Below, one piece after another: positions 35,480 to 43,403 of a stretch of DNA of 64,000 bases. Every line of letters begins with the position of its first letter. Within the stretch, counting starts at the first letter, position 1. The DNA is from Mycobacterium sp. D16R12. Its GTDB lineage: Bacteria; Actinomycetota; Actinomycetes; Mycobacteriales; Mycobacteriaceae. The notes below the pieces were generated by a model. It was not told where the DNA came from, did not search any database, and saw only the letters and a list, made by a program, of their open reading frames with translations. The stretch lies in contig NZ_MAFC01000008.1 in assembly GCF_002013465.1 (NCBI RefSeq), positions 248,001 through 312,000 of the forward strand, written 5' to 3'. A program made the position numbers and the translations under genes.

Positions 35480-35528
35480 GTGACCATCATCGGCCGAACT
35501 CGCGACGTGTGCGGCATAGTTGGTCACC

Positions 35529-35879
35529 ATGGACGAATCCGAAGCCAACGCCACGGTCGCCGACGCGCCCGATGACCACCGGTTCGAGATCACGGCAGAC
35601 GATGAACTCGCGGGCTTCACCGAATACCTGGATACGGCGCTGGGCGGCATCGACGTGCGGATTTTCTATCACACGCAGATCGACGAGAAGTTCGGCGGCC
35701 GCGGCCTCGCCGGGACGTTGGTGCAGTCGGCGCTGACATCCACCCGGTCCACGGGACGAAGGATCGTGCCGGTATGCCCGTACGTCAGGAAGTTCGTCGG
35801 CAAGCACCATGAGTTCGATGACGTGGTCGACCCAGTGACGCGGGAGGCGCTGGCCGCAGTCGAGGCGCTCCAGGGATGA
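35529..35879 (+). CDS. Small GNAT-type acetyltransferase (YidJ/CG domain)
   Basis: 116 aa. IDEKFGGRGLAGTLVQSAL is the acetyl-CoA loop and IVPVCPYVRKFVGKH the conserved Cys-Pro-Tyr motif of the short Acetyltransf_CG family. Probably acetylates a small molecule or protein lysine. ATG 35529 preferred over TTG 35520. Overlaps the next gene in ATGA. Confidence 0.88.
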   Translation: MDESEANATVADAPDDHRFEITADDELAGFTEYLDTALGGIDVRIFYHTQIDEKFGGRGLAGTLVQSALTSTRSTGRRIVPVCPYVRKFVGKHHEFDDVVDPVTREALAAVEALQG

Positions 35880-36334
35880 CCGGTCATCGTGTCTACATCG
35901 ACAAGCAAACTCCGTCCGTCTATCAGGGGCTGACCAAGACCGCCGCCGAGCTCCGCACCCGGGCCACCGAGGCCGGACTTTCGCGAACAACGTTGGAATT
36001 GGTCAACATTCGAGTATCTCAGCTCAATCGCTGCCTGTTCTGTCTCGATCTACACACCCGCGTCGCGCTGGAGGAAGGCGAGTCCACTCAACGGATCGCC
36101 GTGCTGCCGGTGTGGCAGGAGGCCGAGCTGTTCAGCGATGTGGAGCGTGCGGCGCTGACGATCGCCGAAGCGGTGACGAAGGTCGCCGATTGCCACCTCA
36201 CCGACGAGCAGTACGCCGACGCACGTGCACATCTGTCCGATGATCAGATATCGGCGCTGGTGTGGTCGGCCATCATGATCAACACCTTCAACCGGATCTC
36301 GATTCTGAGCCGCCACCCGATCAAGAGGCGCTGA
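35876..36334 (+). CDS. AhpD-like carboxymuconolactone decarboxylase family protein
   Basis: 152 aa. CLFCLDLHT is the CxxC-x3-H AhpD redox motif; VSQLNRCLFC and AAEL-type helices match CMD proteins, many of which are peroxidase-linked thiol reductases. Start overlaps the acetyltransferase stop (ATGA), so they form a two-gene operon. Probably antioxidant, substrate unknown. Confidence 0.9.
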   Translation: MTGHRVYIDKQTPSVYQGLTKTAAELRTRATEAGLSRTTLELVNIRVSQLNRCLFCLDLHTRVALEEGESTQRIAVLPVWQEAELFSDVERAALTIAEAVTKVADCHLTDEQYADARAHLSDDQISALVWSAIMINTFNRISILSRHPIKRR

Positions 36335-36442
36335 CACCCGAGGGCGCAGGGCGGGAATACAACCGACTCACCATGAGTTGGATTTCATAAGCCAGACTAA
36401 TGAACTGGTTACTGACTTATCTCACGGGGAAGGTATTCGACG

Positions 36443-37141
36443 ATGCCGCAGGTGCGTGCCACATACTTCCGTAAGACAGCGCGCTCGGCGGTACTCGCCG
36501 TGACGCTCGCCACCGCACTGTCCGGGTGCACCGTCTACCAGACGCTCACGAAGCCTCAAGAGACTCCCCCGGCGCCGGCCACAACCTCACCGGTCAGCGA
36601 CCAAGACCAGATCCGGCAAGTGACCGCCCAGATGGGCAAGGTGATCGGAAGCCTCGATTTGGACGCCGCCAACGCGCTGACCTGCCCGCGCTACCAGGTG
36701 TCCAGCCGCACGGCCGACGAGAAGCTCATCCCCTCCATCAACTCCTGGCAGGGGGCCGAGGACGCGCTGGTGTACGGCGATACCTCTACCCTGTCCAGCA
36801 GTGTGGCACAACGGTTCCCCAGTGCGGGTAGCGGCGAACGCGCCACGCTCGTCAAGTCGATCGTCGGCCGCGATCAGTTCGCCTACACAGCCACCGCGCT
36901 GCAGGTGATCCGCGAGTCCACCACCGTTGAGAAGTTCGCGATCGACAACATCAAGATCGTCGGTGACAGCGCCACCGGGGACATCACCGCGACGTACAGC
37001 CTCGGCGGTACCCCCACCCAGACCCAGACCAAGCCGAACCAGTTCCGCAAGGAGGGCGGCACGTGGGCGTGGTGCCAGCAGCCCCCACCGGGCCTGTTCA
37101 CCCAGTGGACGACGTCTCCGGCGGCACAGTCGTCCGCGTAG
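36443..37141 (+). CDS. Mycobacterial lipoprotein, unknown function
   Basis: 232 aa. Signal peptide with basic N-region and lipobox ALSGC (Cys29), followed by a Pro/Thr-rich linker. The body has one NTF2-like cystatin-type fold feel (DLDAANALTCPRYQVSS, DITATYSLGG, EGGTWAWCQQPP) seen in many mycobacterial lipoproteins. ATG with GGGGAAGG upstream. Function not recognised. menB follows after 57 bp. Confidence 0.85.
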   Translation: MPQVRATYFRKTARSAVLAVTLATALSGCTVYQTLTKPQETPPAPATTSPVSDQDQIRQVTAQMGKVIGSLDLDAANALTCPRYQVSSRTADEKLIPSINSWQGAEDALVYGDTSTLSSSVAQRFPSAGSGERATLVKSIVGRDQFAYTATALQVIRESTTVEKFAIDNIKIVGDSATGDITATYSLGGTPTQTQTKPNQFRKEGGTWAWCQQPPPGLFTQWTTSPAAQSSA

Positions 37142-37198
37142 CGGTTCACCGGTAGCGCCGAACCGACCCCGAACCGGGCGGCCTCTAGAGTCGGAGCC

Positions 37199-38119
37199 AT
37201 GACCCAAGACGACGGGCAGACCGCCAATCCCTTTGACCCGACTCGCTGGCAGCCGGTGGCGGGATTCGAGGACCTGACCGACATCACCTATCACCGGCAT
37301 GTCAGCCAGGGGACCGTACGGATCGCTTTCGACCGGCCCGAGGTACGCAACGCCTTCCGGCCACACACCGTCGACGAGCTCTATCGGACCCTGGATCATG
37401 CCCGGATGACCTCCGACGTGGGGGCGGTACTGCTCACCGGGAACGGCCCAAGCCCCAAGGACGGCGGCTGGGCATTCTGCTCCGGTGGCGACCAGCGCAT
37501 CAGGGGCCGCACCGGTTATCAGTACGCGGGAGGCGAGACTGCCGAGACCGTGGACCCGGGCCGCGCGGGCCGCCTGCATATCCTGGAGGTGCAGCGCCTC
37601 ATCCGATTCATGCCAAAGGTGGTGATCGCCTTGGTAAATGGGTGGGCTGCCGGCGGTGGCCACAGCCTGCACGTGGTGTGCGACCTGACCTTGGCCAGCC
37701 GCGAACACGCTCGCTTCAAGCAGACCGACGCCGATGTGGGCAGCTTCGATGGCGGCTACGGCAGTGCATACCTGGCCAAGATGGTTGGACAGAAATTCGC
37801 CCGTGAAATCTTCTTCCTGGGCCGGCCGTACACGGCCGAACAGATGCATCGCATGGGCGCCGTGAACGAGGTCGTCGACCATGAACATCTGGAGACGGTC
37901 GCGCTGGAGTGGGCCGCCGCCATCAACGAAAAGTCGCCGCAGGCACAACGAATGCTGAAGTACGCCTTCAACCTAGCCGATGACGGACTCGTCGGACAGC
38001 AGTTGTTCGCCGGGGAGGCAACACGATTGGCCTATATGACCGATGAGGCCGTCGAAGGTCGTGACTCGTTCCTGGAGAAGCGCAAGCCGGACTGGTCGCC
38101 CTACCCCTGGCACTACTGA
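37199..38119 (+). CDS. menB: Naphthoate synthase MenB
   Basis: 306 aa crotonase-fold enzyme. ITYHRHVSQGTVRIAFDRPEVRNAFRPHTVDEL, FCSGGDQRIRGRTGYQYAGGE and GWAAGGGHSLHVVCDL are MenB motifs; DADVGSFDGGYGSAYLAKMVG carries the catalytic Asp region. Cyclises o-succinylbenzoyl-CoA to DHNA-CoA. Homologue of Rv0548c. Separated from the other men genes, as in M. tuberculosis. Confidence 0.97.
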   Translation: MTQDDGQTANPFDPTRWQPVAGFEDLTDITYHRHVSQGTVRIAFDRPEVRNAFRPHTVDELYRTLDHARMTSDVGAVLLTGNGPSPKDGGWAFCSGGDQRIRGRTGYQYAGGETAETVDPGRAGRLHILEVQRLIRFMPKVVIALVNGWAAGGGHSLHVVCDLTLASREHARFKQTDADVGSFDGGYGSAYLAKMVGQKFAREIFFLGRPYTAEQMHRMGAVNEVVDHEHLETVALEWAAAINEKSPQAQRMLKYAFNLADDGLVGQQLFAGEATRLAYMTDEAVEGRDSFLEKRKPDWSPYPWHY

Positions 38120-38135
38120 GACCTGAAGGACCCGC

Positions 38136-38663
38136 TCAGCACGGGTTGGGCCTGCAGCGACCGCCCGACGACGGCGCGGCGACCGTGACAGTCGTTGTAG
38201 AAACGACCGTCGTGGGGACCGTGACTGTGGTCGCGGTGGTGACGGTAGTCGGCACCGTTTCCGTAGTTGTCAGCGTCTCGGTAGTGGACGATGTCACCGT
38301 CACCGTCGCGGTGGTCGTTGAGTTGGAGGTCACCGTCTCCGTCTGCGTCGCCGTCCTGGTCGACGTACCGATTTCTGTTGCGGTGACAGTCACGGGGGTC
38401 ACCGATGGCGTGGTGGAGACCGAATTGACTACCGGCGTAGGCGCATCACTCCCCCCGCCCGCCGACTGGGCGAGCGCGACGTGGGCACCCACCACACCGG
38501 CAGCGAACACCATCGCCACCGCGCCGGCCACCGTGTACCACATCAGGATTCGGCCGCGCAGCTGTCCGATTCCGGTCGCTACCGACCGTGGGACATCGAC
38601 GCGCACCGCCTGCCGACCGCGCACGACGGATCGCAGCAGCCCACGAACGGCAGGATCGTTCAC
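38136..38663 (-). CDS. One-TM protein with long Thr/Val-rich outer tail
   Basis: 175 aa. A 40-residue basic N-terminus, one TM (about 41-65, ending VALAQS) and an external part from residue 66 dominated by Thr, Val and Ser (TVTATEIGTSTRTATQT, TTVTTATTVTVPTTVV), ending in GGRCRPNPC. The tail could be O-mannosylated or span the wall. Start GTG overlaps the stop of the HTH-membrane gene (GTGA), so the two are coupled. No recognised family. Confidence 0.75.
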   Translation of the reverse strand: MNDPAVRGLLRSVVRGRQAVRVDVPRSVATGIGQLRGRILMWYTVAGAVAMVFAAGVVGAHVALAQSAGGGSDAPTPVVNSVSTTPSVTPVTVTATEIGTSTRTATQTETVTSNSTTTATVTVTSSTTETLTTTETVPTTVTTATTVTVPTTVVSTTTVTVAAPSSGGRCRPNPC

Positions 38664-39319
38664 CGGCCCGGCCCCTGCGACTGGGCCAGCGGCGTGAGAA
38701 TGCCGTCGGCAACATGGAGTTCGGTCTGCACCTGCGAGGGCGTCAACCCGAGCATGTCCGAGAGATCATCAATGCCGACCTCTGCGAACGCACTGAGCAC
38801 CACGGCCACCCGCTGAACCTGCGTCAACCGGGACAGCGGGTTTGGTCCAGCGCCGGGCTGCCCGGTCAGCGTCAGACGCGAATGCGCCATCAGCGCGTGG
38901 ACAAACCAGCACAACGTAAAGGTCTGAATCGACTGGTGCACTGGCCCTCGCCACTTCAGGGTGGCTTGGGCGATTGCCGTTTCCATCAAGCGCTTGCCGA
39001 CCTCCGGGTCGTCACACAGCAGACTCGCGCACTCCTCGAAGATCGGCCGTTGGACCTCAAAGGTCCGCGCCAGCTCCTCCTCCCGTCTGGTGAGGTCGGC
39101 CGTTATCCGCAGCCCAGACGGCAGACCAAACTCCACCTGTTTGATCGCGGGAAACAGTGCCAGCGTCAACGCCACCAATCCCACAACCGCTAGCACGCCC
39201 AACAGCATGGGGCTGCGCACAAATGGCCCGGCGGCCGCCGCGGAAATCGCGGCAGCGACGGGCAGCATGATGCGCGGCTGGAACAGATCCGTCCATCGCC
39301 GAGGCTCGGTCTTACACAT
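38660..39319 (-). CDS. Two-TM protein with sigma-region-4-like HTH
   Basis: 219 aa. Two hydrophobic segments (about 16-34 and 38-56), then a helical cytoplasmic domain. The C-terminal stretch LSRLTQVQRVAVVLSAFAEVG plus DDLSDMLGLTPSQVQTEL resembles sigma-70 region 4 / LuxR-type HTH (qRxxhhL, then a turn-helix with LGLTPSQV). A membrane-held DNA-binding or anti-regulator protein is inferred. Palindrome site 5 lies in its promoter region. It does not match a known sigma/anti-sigma pair. Confidence 0.7.
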   Translation of the reverse strand: MCKTEPRRWTDLFQPRIMLPVAAAISAAAAGPFVRSPMLLGVLAVVGLVALTLALFPAIKQVEFGLPSGLRITADLTRREEELARTFEVQRPIFEECASLLCDDPEVGKRLMETAIAQATLKWRGPVHQSIQTFTLCWFVHALMAHSRLTLTGQPGAGPNPLSRLTQVQRVAVVLSAFAEVGIDDLSDMLGLTPSQVQTELHVADGILTPLAQSQGPGR

Positions 39320-39383
39320 CGCGGCTACCCCTTTTGCGTCAACTGCGTGGGGTAATCGTCGCCGGATCGCCGGTGTGGAAGGA

Positions 39384-39401
39384 CGAGTAGCCGACTACTC
39401 G
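39384..39401. promoter_or_regulatory. Palindrome CGAGTA-N6-TACTCG (site 5)
   Basis: Perfect 6-bp arms around GCCGAC, about 65 bp upstream of the membrane-HTH gene start. Its 16-bp core differs at one position from GAGTAGTCGACTACTC, the best copy in the window. Matches the sites near the mini-catalase/peroxidase pair. Confidence 0.55.
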
Positions 39402-39413
39402 ATTTCGGTGCGG

Positions 39414-40250
39414 TTACCGCGCCGCGCGCTGCATCCAGAAGTCGAGTTCGAGGTCCTCTTCGGCGCATTGGCGATACTGCGAGAAGTCGGTGACACCGGC
39501 CTCGGTGAGCACCTCGTCGTCGATGAAGCTGTTTCCGGTGACCTCACGGCTGGGCTTGATCAGGATCTCGTACGCGGCGTCGGCCATGATCTCGGCCGAG
39601 CGACAGCGGGCCACGAGCTCCGCGCCGAGGATGTTACGGATGGCGGCGGTGTCGATGGTGGTGCGCGGCCACAGCGAGTTCGACGCGATGCCGTACTTGC
39701 GCAACTCGGCGGCCAGCCCGAGGGCCACCAGGCTCATGGAGAACTTCGAGATGGTGTACGCGGTAGTGGTCTGATCGAACCACTTGGGTTCCAGCGTGAT
39801 GGGCGGCGACAGGGTCAGGATGTGCGGATTCTCCGCCTCCTTGAGCGCGCCGATCGCCGACGTCGAGAGCGAGAAGGCGCCCCGCGCGTTGATGTCCTGC
39901 ATCAGGTCGTAGGCCTTCATCGAAATCGATTCCGAGGGAGCGAGATTCAACGCGCTCGCATTGTTGACCACGATGTCGATCCCGCCGAACCTCTCGACCG
40001 TCTGGGCCACGGCCGAGGCCACGACCTCGTCGACACGGACGTCGCCGAGGATGGGGAGCGCATGACCACCGGCGGCCTCGATCTCCTCGGCGGCGGTGTA
40101 GATGGTGCCGGGAAGCTTCGGGTGCGGCTCGGCGGTCTTGGCCATGATCGCGACATTCGCACCGTCGCGCGCAGCCCGGAGTGCGATGGCCAGCCCGATG
40201 CCGCGGCTGCCTCCCGACATGATGATGGTCTTACCTGCCAGCGATCCCAT
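39414..40250 (-). CDS. Short-chain dehydrogenase, HSDL2-like
   Basis: 278 aa from ATG 40250. MSGGSRGIG nucleotide site, NNASAL, and catalytic YTISK with a preceding TLSPPITLEPKW region. Resembles the hydroxysteroid-dehydrogenase-like-2 SDR group, linked to fatty acid or sterol metabolism in mycobacteria. Lys/Lys-type residue AKTAEPHPKLPGTI after beta2 fits NADP preference. Divergent from another SDR (132 bp). Confidence 0.9.
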   Translation of the reverse strand: MGSLAGKTIIMSGGSRGIGLAIALRAARDGANVAIMAKTAEPHPKLPGTIYTAAEEIEAAGGHALPILGDVRVDEVVASAVAQTVERFGGIDIVVNNASALNLAPSESISMKAYDLMQDINARGAFSLSTSAIGALKEAENPHILTLSPPITLEPKWFDQTTTAYTISKFSMSLVALGLAAELRKYGIASNSLWPRTTIDTAAIRNILGAELVARCRSAEIMADAAYEILIKPSREVTGNSFIDDEVLTEAGVTDFSQYRQCAEEDLELDFWMQRAAR

Positions 40251-40372
40251 AGCCACGTCCTTGTCGTCATAGGGGATGAGTGAGGCCAGCGTAGGACACC
40301 GCCAGTAAGGCATACCTTCGAGACCTAAGTCACCCAGGCCCGGCATTTCGCACTCATCGCGGTGGGCATACA

Positions 40373-40394
40373 GTTCTTACTCGTGAGTAAGAAC
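40373..40394. promoter_or_regulatory. 22-bp palindrome over SDR start
   Basis: Perfect arms GTTCTTACTC and GAGTAAGAAC, 2 bp apart. The GTG at its centre (40383) is the first in-frame start of the SDR gene; another GTG lies at 40398 just outside. TetR-type operator architecture; binding would block transcription start or translation. Confidence 0.6.
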
Positions 40395-41267
40395 TCGGTG
40401 AGCAAGCGACTCAACACCGCCTTTGCCCGCGCCCTGATGCAGCCTTTCCCCAGCCCATCGCTCCTTCGGGCGAAGCTCGACGCAAACTACGGCGTCTCGG
40501 TCAAGGACAAGCGCGTCCTCATCACGGGAGCGTCCTCAGGTATCGGCGAGGAAGCCGCGTACCAATTCGGCAAGCTCGGCGCCAAGGTCATCGTGGTGGC
40601 CCGGCGTGAAGACCTGCTGAACGAGGTCGCCGCGCGTATCACCGCCGCCGGCGGCACCGCGGATGCGATCGCATGCGACCTTTCCGACCTCGACGCCATC
40701 GACAAGCTGGTGGAGACCGTGAACGAACGCCACGGCGGCCTCGACATCCTGGTCAACAACGCCGGTCGCTCCATCCGGCGTAAGACCTACGAGTCTCTGG
40801 ATCGCTGGCACGACGCCGAGCGGACCATGCAGCTCAACTACTTCTCGCCGTTGCGGCTGATCCGTGGGTTCGCCCCCGGCATGGTCGAACGTCGCAGCGG
40901 CCACATCATCAACGTGGCCACCTGGGGAGTGCTCACGGACGTCGTGCCACAGTTCGCCGTGTACAACGCCTCCAAAGCAGCGCTGTCCACGGTCAGCCGA
41001 ATCGTGGATGCCGAATATGGCAAGTACAACGTGCACACCACCACCCTGTACTTCCCGTTGGTGCGCACCCCGATGATCGCGCCGACCGACGCGTACACCA
41101 ACGCGGCGGCGCTGACCTCCGCAGAGGCCGCCGACTGGATGGTGCTGGCGGCCCGTACCCGGCCGGTGCGCATCGCCCCGCGAATCTCGGTGATGTCGGC
41201 TGCCACCAACGCGGTGGCCCCCAGCCTGGTGACAAAGGTGGCAATGTCCGGGCGCGAAACCCTCTGA
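40383..41267 (+). CDS. Short-chain dehydrogenase (Rv0547c-like)
   Basis: 294 aa from GTG 40383, or 289 aa from GTG 40398. ITGASSGIGEEAAYQFGKLG, NNAGRSIRR, catalytic YNASK preceded by NVATWG. The N-terminal 35 residues (KRLNTAFARALMQPF) are an amphipathic extension, possibly for membrane association. By length and neighbours it corresponds to Rv0547c. The start codon lies in a perfect palindrome. A long hairpin follows its stop, then a VOC gene. Confidence 0.88.
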   Translation: MSKNSVSKRLNTAFARALMQPFPSPSLLRAKLDANYGVSVKDKRVLITGASSGIGEEAAYQFGKLGAKVIVVARREDLLNEVAARITAAGGTADAIACDLSDLDAIDKLVETVNERHGGLDILVNNAGRSIRRKTYESLDRWHDAERTMQLNYFSPLRLIRGFAPGMVERRSGHIINVATWGVLTDVVPQFAVYNASKAALSTVSRIVDAEYGKYNVHTTTLYFPLVRTPMIAPTDAYTNAAALTSAEAADWMVLAARTRPVRIAPRISVMSAATNAVAPSLVTKVAMSGRETL

Positions 41268-41268
41268 T

Positions 41269-41307
41269 ATATCTCCATACCCGTGATACACACGGGTATG
41301 GAGATAT
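41269..41307. promoter_or_regulatory. 39-bp perfect inverted repeat over VOC gene start
   Basis: Arms of 17 bp, ATATCTCCATACCCGTG and its exact complement, 5 bp apart. It begins 2 bp after the SDR stop, and the ATG of the VOC gene (41298) is inside the right arm. Either an operator or, in a read-through transcript, a hairpin hiding the VOC start codon. No T-run follows, so not a standard terminator. Confidence 0.7.
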
Positions 41308-41684
41308 TGTCCAGCCGAATATTGTTGCGGCCTAAGGACTATGACGCAACGCTGACGTTCTATCGGGACACCCTCGGGCTTGCCGTCGCGCGCGACTACG
41401 GGGCGGGCATGGTGTTCTTCGCCGGACAGTCACTCATCGAGATCGCCGGACACGGCCGCACGGATGGACCCCCGACGGCATTTCCCGGCGCGCTCTGGCT
41501 CCAGGTACGCGACGTCTACGCGGCCCAGGCCGACCTCGAAAGCCGCGGCGCATCGATAAGCCGTGCCGCACAACAGGAGCCGTGGGGCCTGCATGAGATG
41601 CATGTCGCGGCCCCCGACGGCGTCACGCTGATCTTCGTGCAAATCCCCCCGGACCACCCACTACGCAAAGACACCCGGCGGTAG
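41298..41684 (+). CDS. Glyoxalase/VOC family protein (Rv0546c-like)
   Basis: 128 aa, two betaalphabetabetabeta modules: RILLRPKDYDATLTFYRDTLGL and LWLQVRDVYAAQADLESRG, with Glu/His candidates in LIEIAGHG and HEMHVAAPDG. Could be a glyoxalase, dioxygenase or resistance-type protein; metal ligands are only partly clear. Positional homologue of Rv0546c. ATG 41298 lies in a 39-bp inverted repeat; GTG 41283 is an in-frame alternative. A strong terminator overlaps its stop. Confidence 0.85.
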   Translation: MEILSSRILLRPKDYDATLTFYRDTLGLAVARDYGAGMVFFAGQSLIEIAGHGRTDGPPTAFPGALWLQVRDVYAAQADLESRGASISRAAQQEPWGLHEMHVAAPDGVTLIFVQIPPDHPLRKDTRR

Positions 41685-41702
41685 CTTCCGCCGGGTGTCT
41701 TT
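41667..41702. terminator. Bidirectional intrinsic terminator
   Basis: Perfect 15-bp stem AAAGACACCCGGCGG / CCGCCGGGTGTCTTT with loop TAGCTT; the loop contains the VOC stop codon. Flanking A and T runs let it work in both directions, ending the VOC and the opposite-strand pitA operon transcripts. Confidence 0.85.
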
Positions 41703-41718
41703 GGAGTAGGTCGCGGTA

Positions 41719-41997
41719 CTACTTGACGAACGGGAAGAAGTCGATGCCCGTGTGGTGGATGATCGTCGTCCGGGTGATCCACAACAGCGCGAGAACGACA
41801 ACCGCTCCGACCAGAGTGAAGAGCGCCAGTCCCAGGAACTTCACGGCCGGATTGGGTGCGGTGACGGTGCCGTCGTCATTGGTGCCACCGGCACCCGACG
41901 AGTAGGCGACCAGGCCCGCCGCGAACACCGCCGGCAGACCCGCACCGAGGACCAACCCAACAACGAGCACCTTGCCGATGGCTTCCAAGTAGTTCAT
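41719..41997 (-). CDS. Small two-TM membrane protein (Rv0544c-like)
   Basis: 92 aa. Two TM helices (about 8-32 and 52-75) with a Gly/Asn/Asp-rich loop, GAGGTNDDGTVTAPNPAVK. Homologue of Rv0544c by position, always next to pitA. ATG start 28 bp after pitA in the same direction, so likely a phosphate-permease partner of unknown role. Confidence 0.85.
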   Translation of the reverse strand: MNYLEAIGKVLVVGLVLGAGLPAVFAAGLVAYSSGAGGTNDDGTVTAPNPAVKFLGLALFTLVGAVVVLALLWITRTTIIHHTGIDFFPFVK

Positions 41998-42025
41998 TGG
42001 GGATTCCTTCTCTCGCTAAGTTGAG

Positions 42026-43309
42026 TTAGACCGAGGCCGTGTCGTTGGCGGAGTCCTGCTTCGAGGCATCCTTGCTCTCGGCGGACACTTCGGCCTTGGC
42101 CTCGCGGACATCGGCGGGCACCACCGAGTTGGTGGAGTCGTCCCAATCGGCGTTGACGTTGCTGGAGTCGACCTTCTCCTGCTGAGCACGCCACCACATG
42201 TAACCGGAGAGTACGACGAGCAGGGCGAAGATGATGAGGTCGCCGACCATCGGGGTGGTGAGATCGCCGATGCCCTTGGACAACCAATAGGACAGCGCGC
42301 CGACGATACCGGCGGCAGGCAAGGTGACCAGCCAGGCCAGCACCATGCGGCCGGCCACGGCCCAGCGCACCTCGGCGCCGGGCTTGCCGACGCCACTGCC
42401 CAGGATGGAACCGGTGGCCACGTGTGTGGTGGACAGGGCCATACCGGCGGCGCTGGAGCTCAGGATGATCGCGGCCGAGGACGCTTCGGCAGCCAGACCC
42501 TGCGGGGACTCGATCTCGACGAGGCCCTTACCTAAGGTGCGGATGACTCGCCATCCACCGAGGTAGGTGCCAAGACCGATCGCGAGCGCACAGCTGGCGA
42601 TGATCCAGAACGGCAGGCCCGTCTCCTTGACGTTTCCGGACAGATGGCCGGTGGTGATGAGCGCCAGGGCGATGACACCCATGGTCTTCTGCGCGTCGTT
42701 GGTTCCGTGCGACAACGCAACGAGGGACGCAGTGGCGATCTGGCCCCAGCGGAAGCCATCCTCACGACGCTTCTTCACCACGTTGCGGGTAAGGCGGTAG
42801 ACCAGCCAGGTACCGGCGGCGGCGACCAGACCCGCGATGAGGGGCGCGGCGAACGCGGGGATGATGACCTTCTGCAGGATGCCGTCCCACTTCACGCCCG
42901 ACAAGCCGATGGCGGCCAGGGCGGCACCGATAAGGCCGCCGAAGAGTGCGTGCGACGAGCTCGACGGAATACCGAAGAGCCACGTCAGCAGGTTCCACAG
43001 AATGCCGCCGATGAGACCCGCGAAGATGATCGTCAGGCCCATGGACGGGGTGATGTTGGGCAGCAGATGACCGGTCTTGCTGTCCTGGACCTTGATGACC
43101 GAGGTGGTCACGGTGACGGCGACCTCTACGGAGAGGAAGGCGCCAACGAGGTTCAGGACGCCGGCGAGCAGAACCGCGGTCTTGGGCTTGAGCGCACCCG
43201 TTGCGATGGACGTCGCCATGGCGTTACCGGTGTCATGAAACCCGTTGGTGAAGTCGAAGGCCAGTGCCGTTGCAATCAACAGCACCAGAATGATCATGGT
43301 TGCGTCCAT
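42026..43309 (-). CDS. pitA: Low-affinity inorganic phosphate transporter PitA
   Basis: 427 aa, about ten TM helices. Two PiT signature repeats: FDFTNGFHDTGNAMATSIATGAL at the start and ALSHGTNDAQKTMGVIAL in the middle, both with GxxDxxNA-like cores. Proton- or metal-phosphate symporter of the inner membrane. A C-terminal Ser/Asp/Lys-rich cytoplasmic tail follows. Homologue of Rv0545c, but the pitA-Rv0544c pair is inverted relative to its neighbours compared with M. tuberculosis. Confidence 0.96.
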   Translation of the reverse strand: MDATMIILVLLIATALAFDFTNGFHDTGNAMATSIATGALKPKTAVLLAGVLNLVGAFLSVEVAVTVTTSVIKVQDSKTGHLLPNITPSMGLTIIFAGLIGGILWNLLTWLFGIPSSSSHALFGGLIGAALAAIGLSGVKWDGILQKVIIPAFAAPLIAGLVAAAGTWLVYRLTRNVVKKRREDGFRWGQIATASLVALSHGTNDAQKTMGVIALALITTGHLSGNVKETGLPFWIIASCALAIGLGTYLGGWRVIRTLGKGLVEIESPQGLAAEASSAAIILSSSAAGMALSTTHVATGSILGSGVGKPGAEVRWAVAGRMVLAWLVTLPAAGIVGALSYWLSKGIGDLTTPMVGDLIIFALLVVLSGYMWWRAQQEKVDSSNVNADWDDSTNSVVPADVREAKAEVSAESKDASKQDSANDTASV

Positions 43310-43403
43310 GGCGCTAATTCTGGGGTAAAGGCCTTGACTTTGACCAGCTGATGGAAGAGCAAGTTTGGGCGCTGACCGGCAAGTTTGATATTTCCCGCAA
43401 GGA

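Noticed and set aside
36587..37948. 453-aa minus-strand frame over menB and the lipoprotein gene
   Set aside because: Both sense genes have strong signatures; the antisense frame is a GC-bias artefact.
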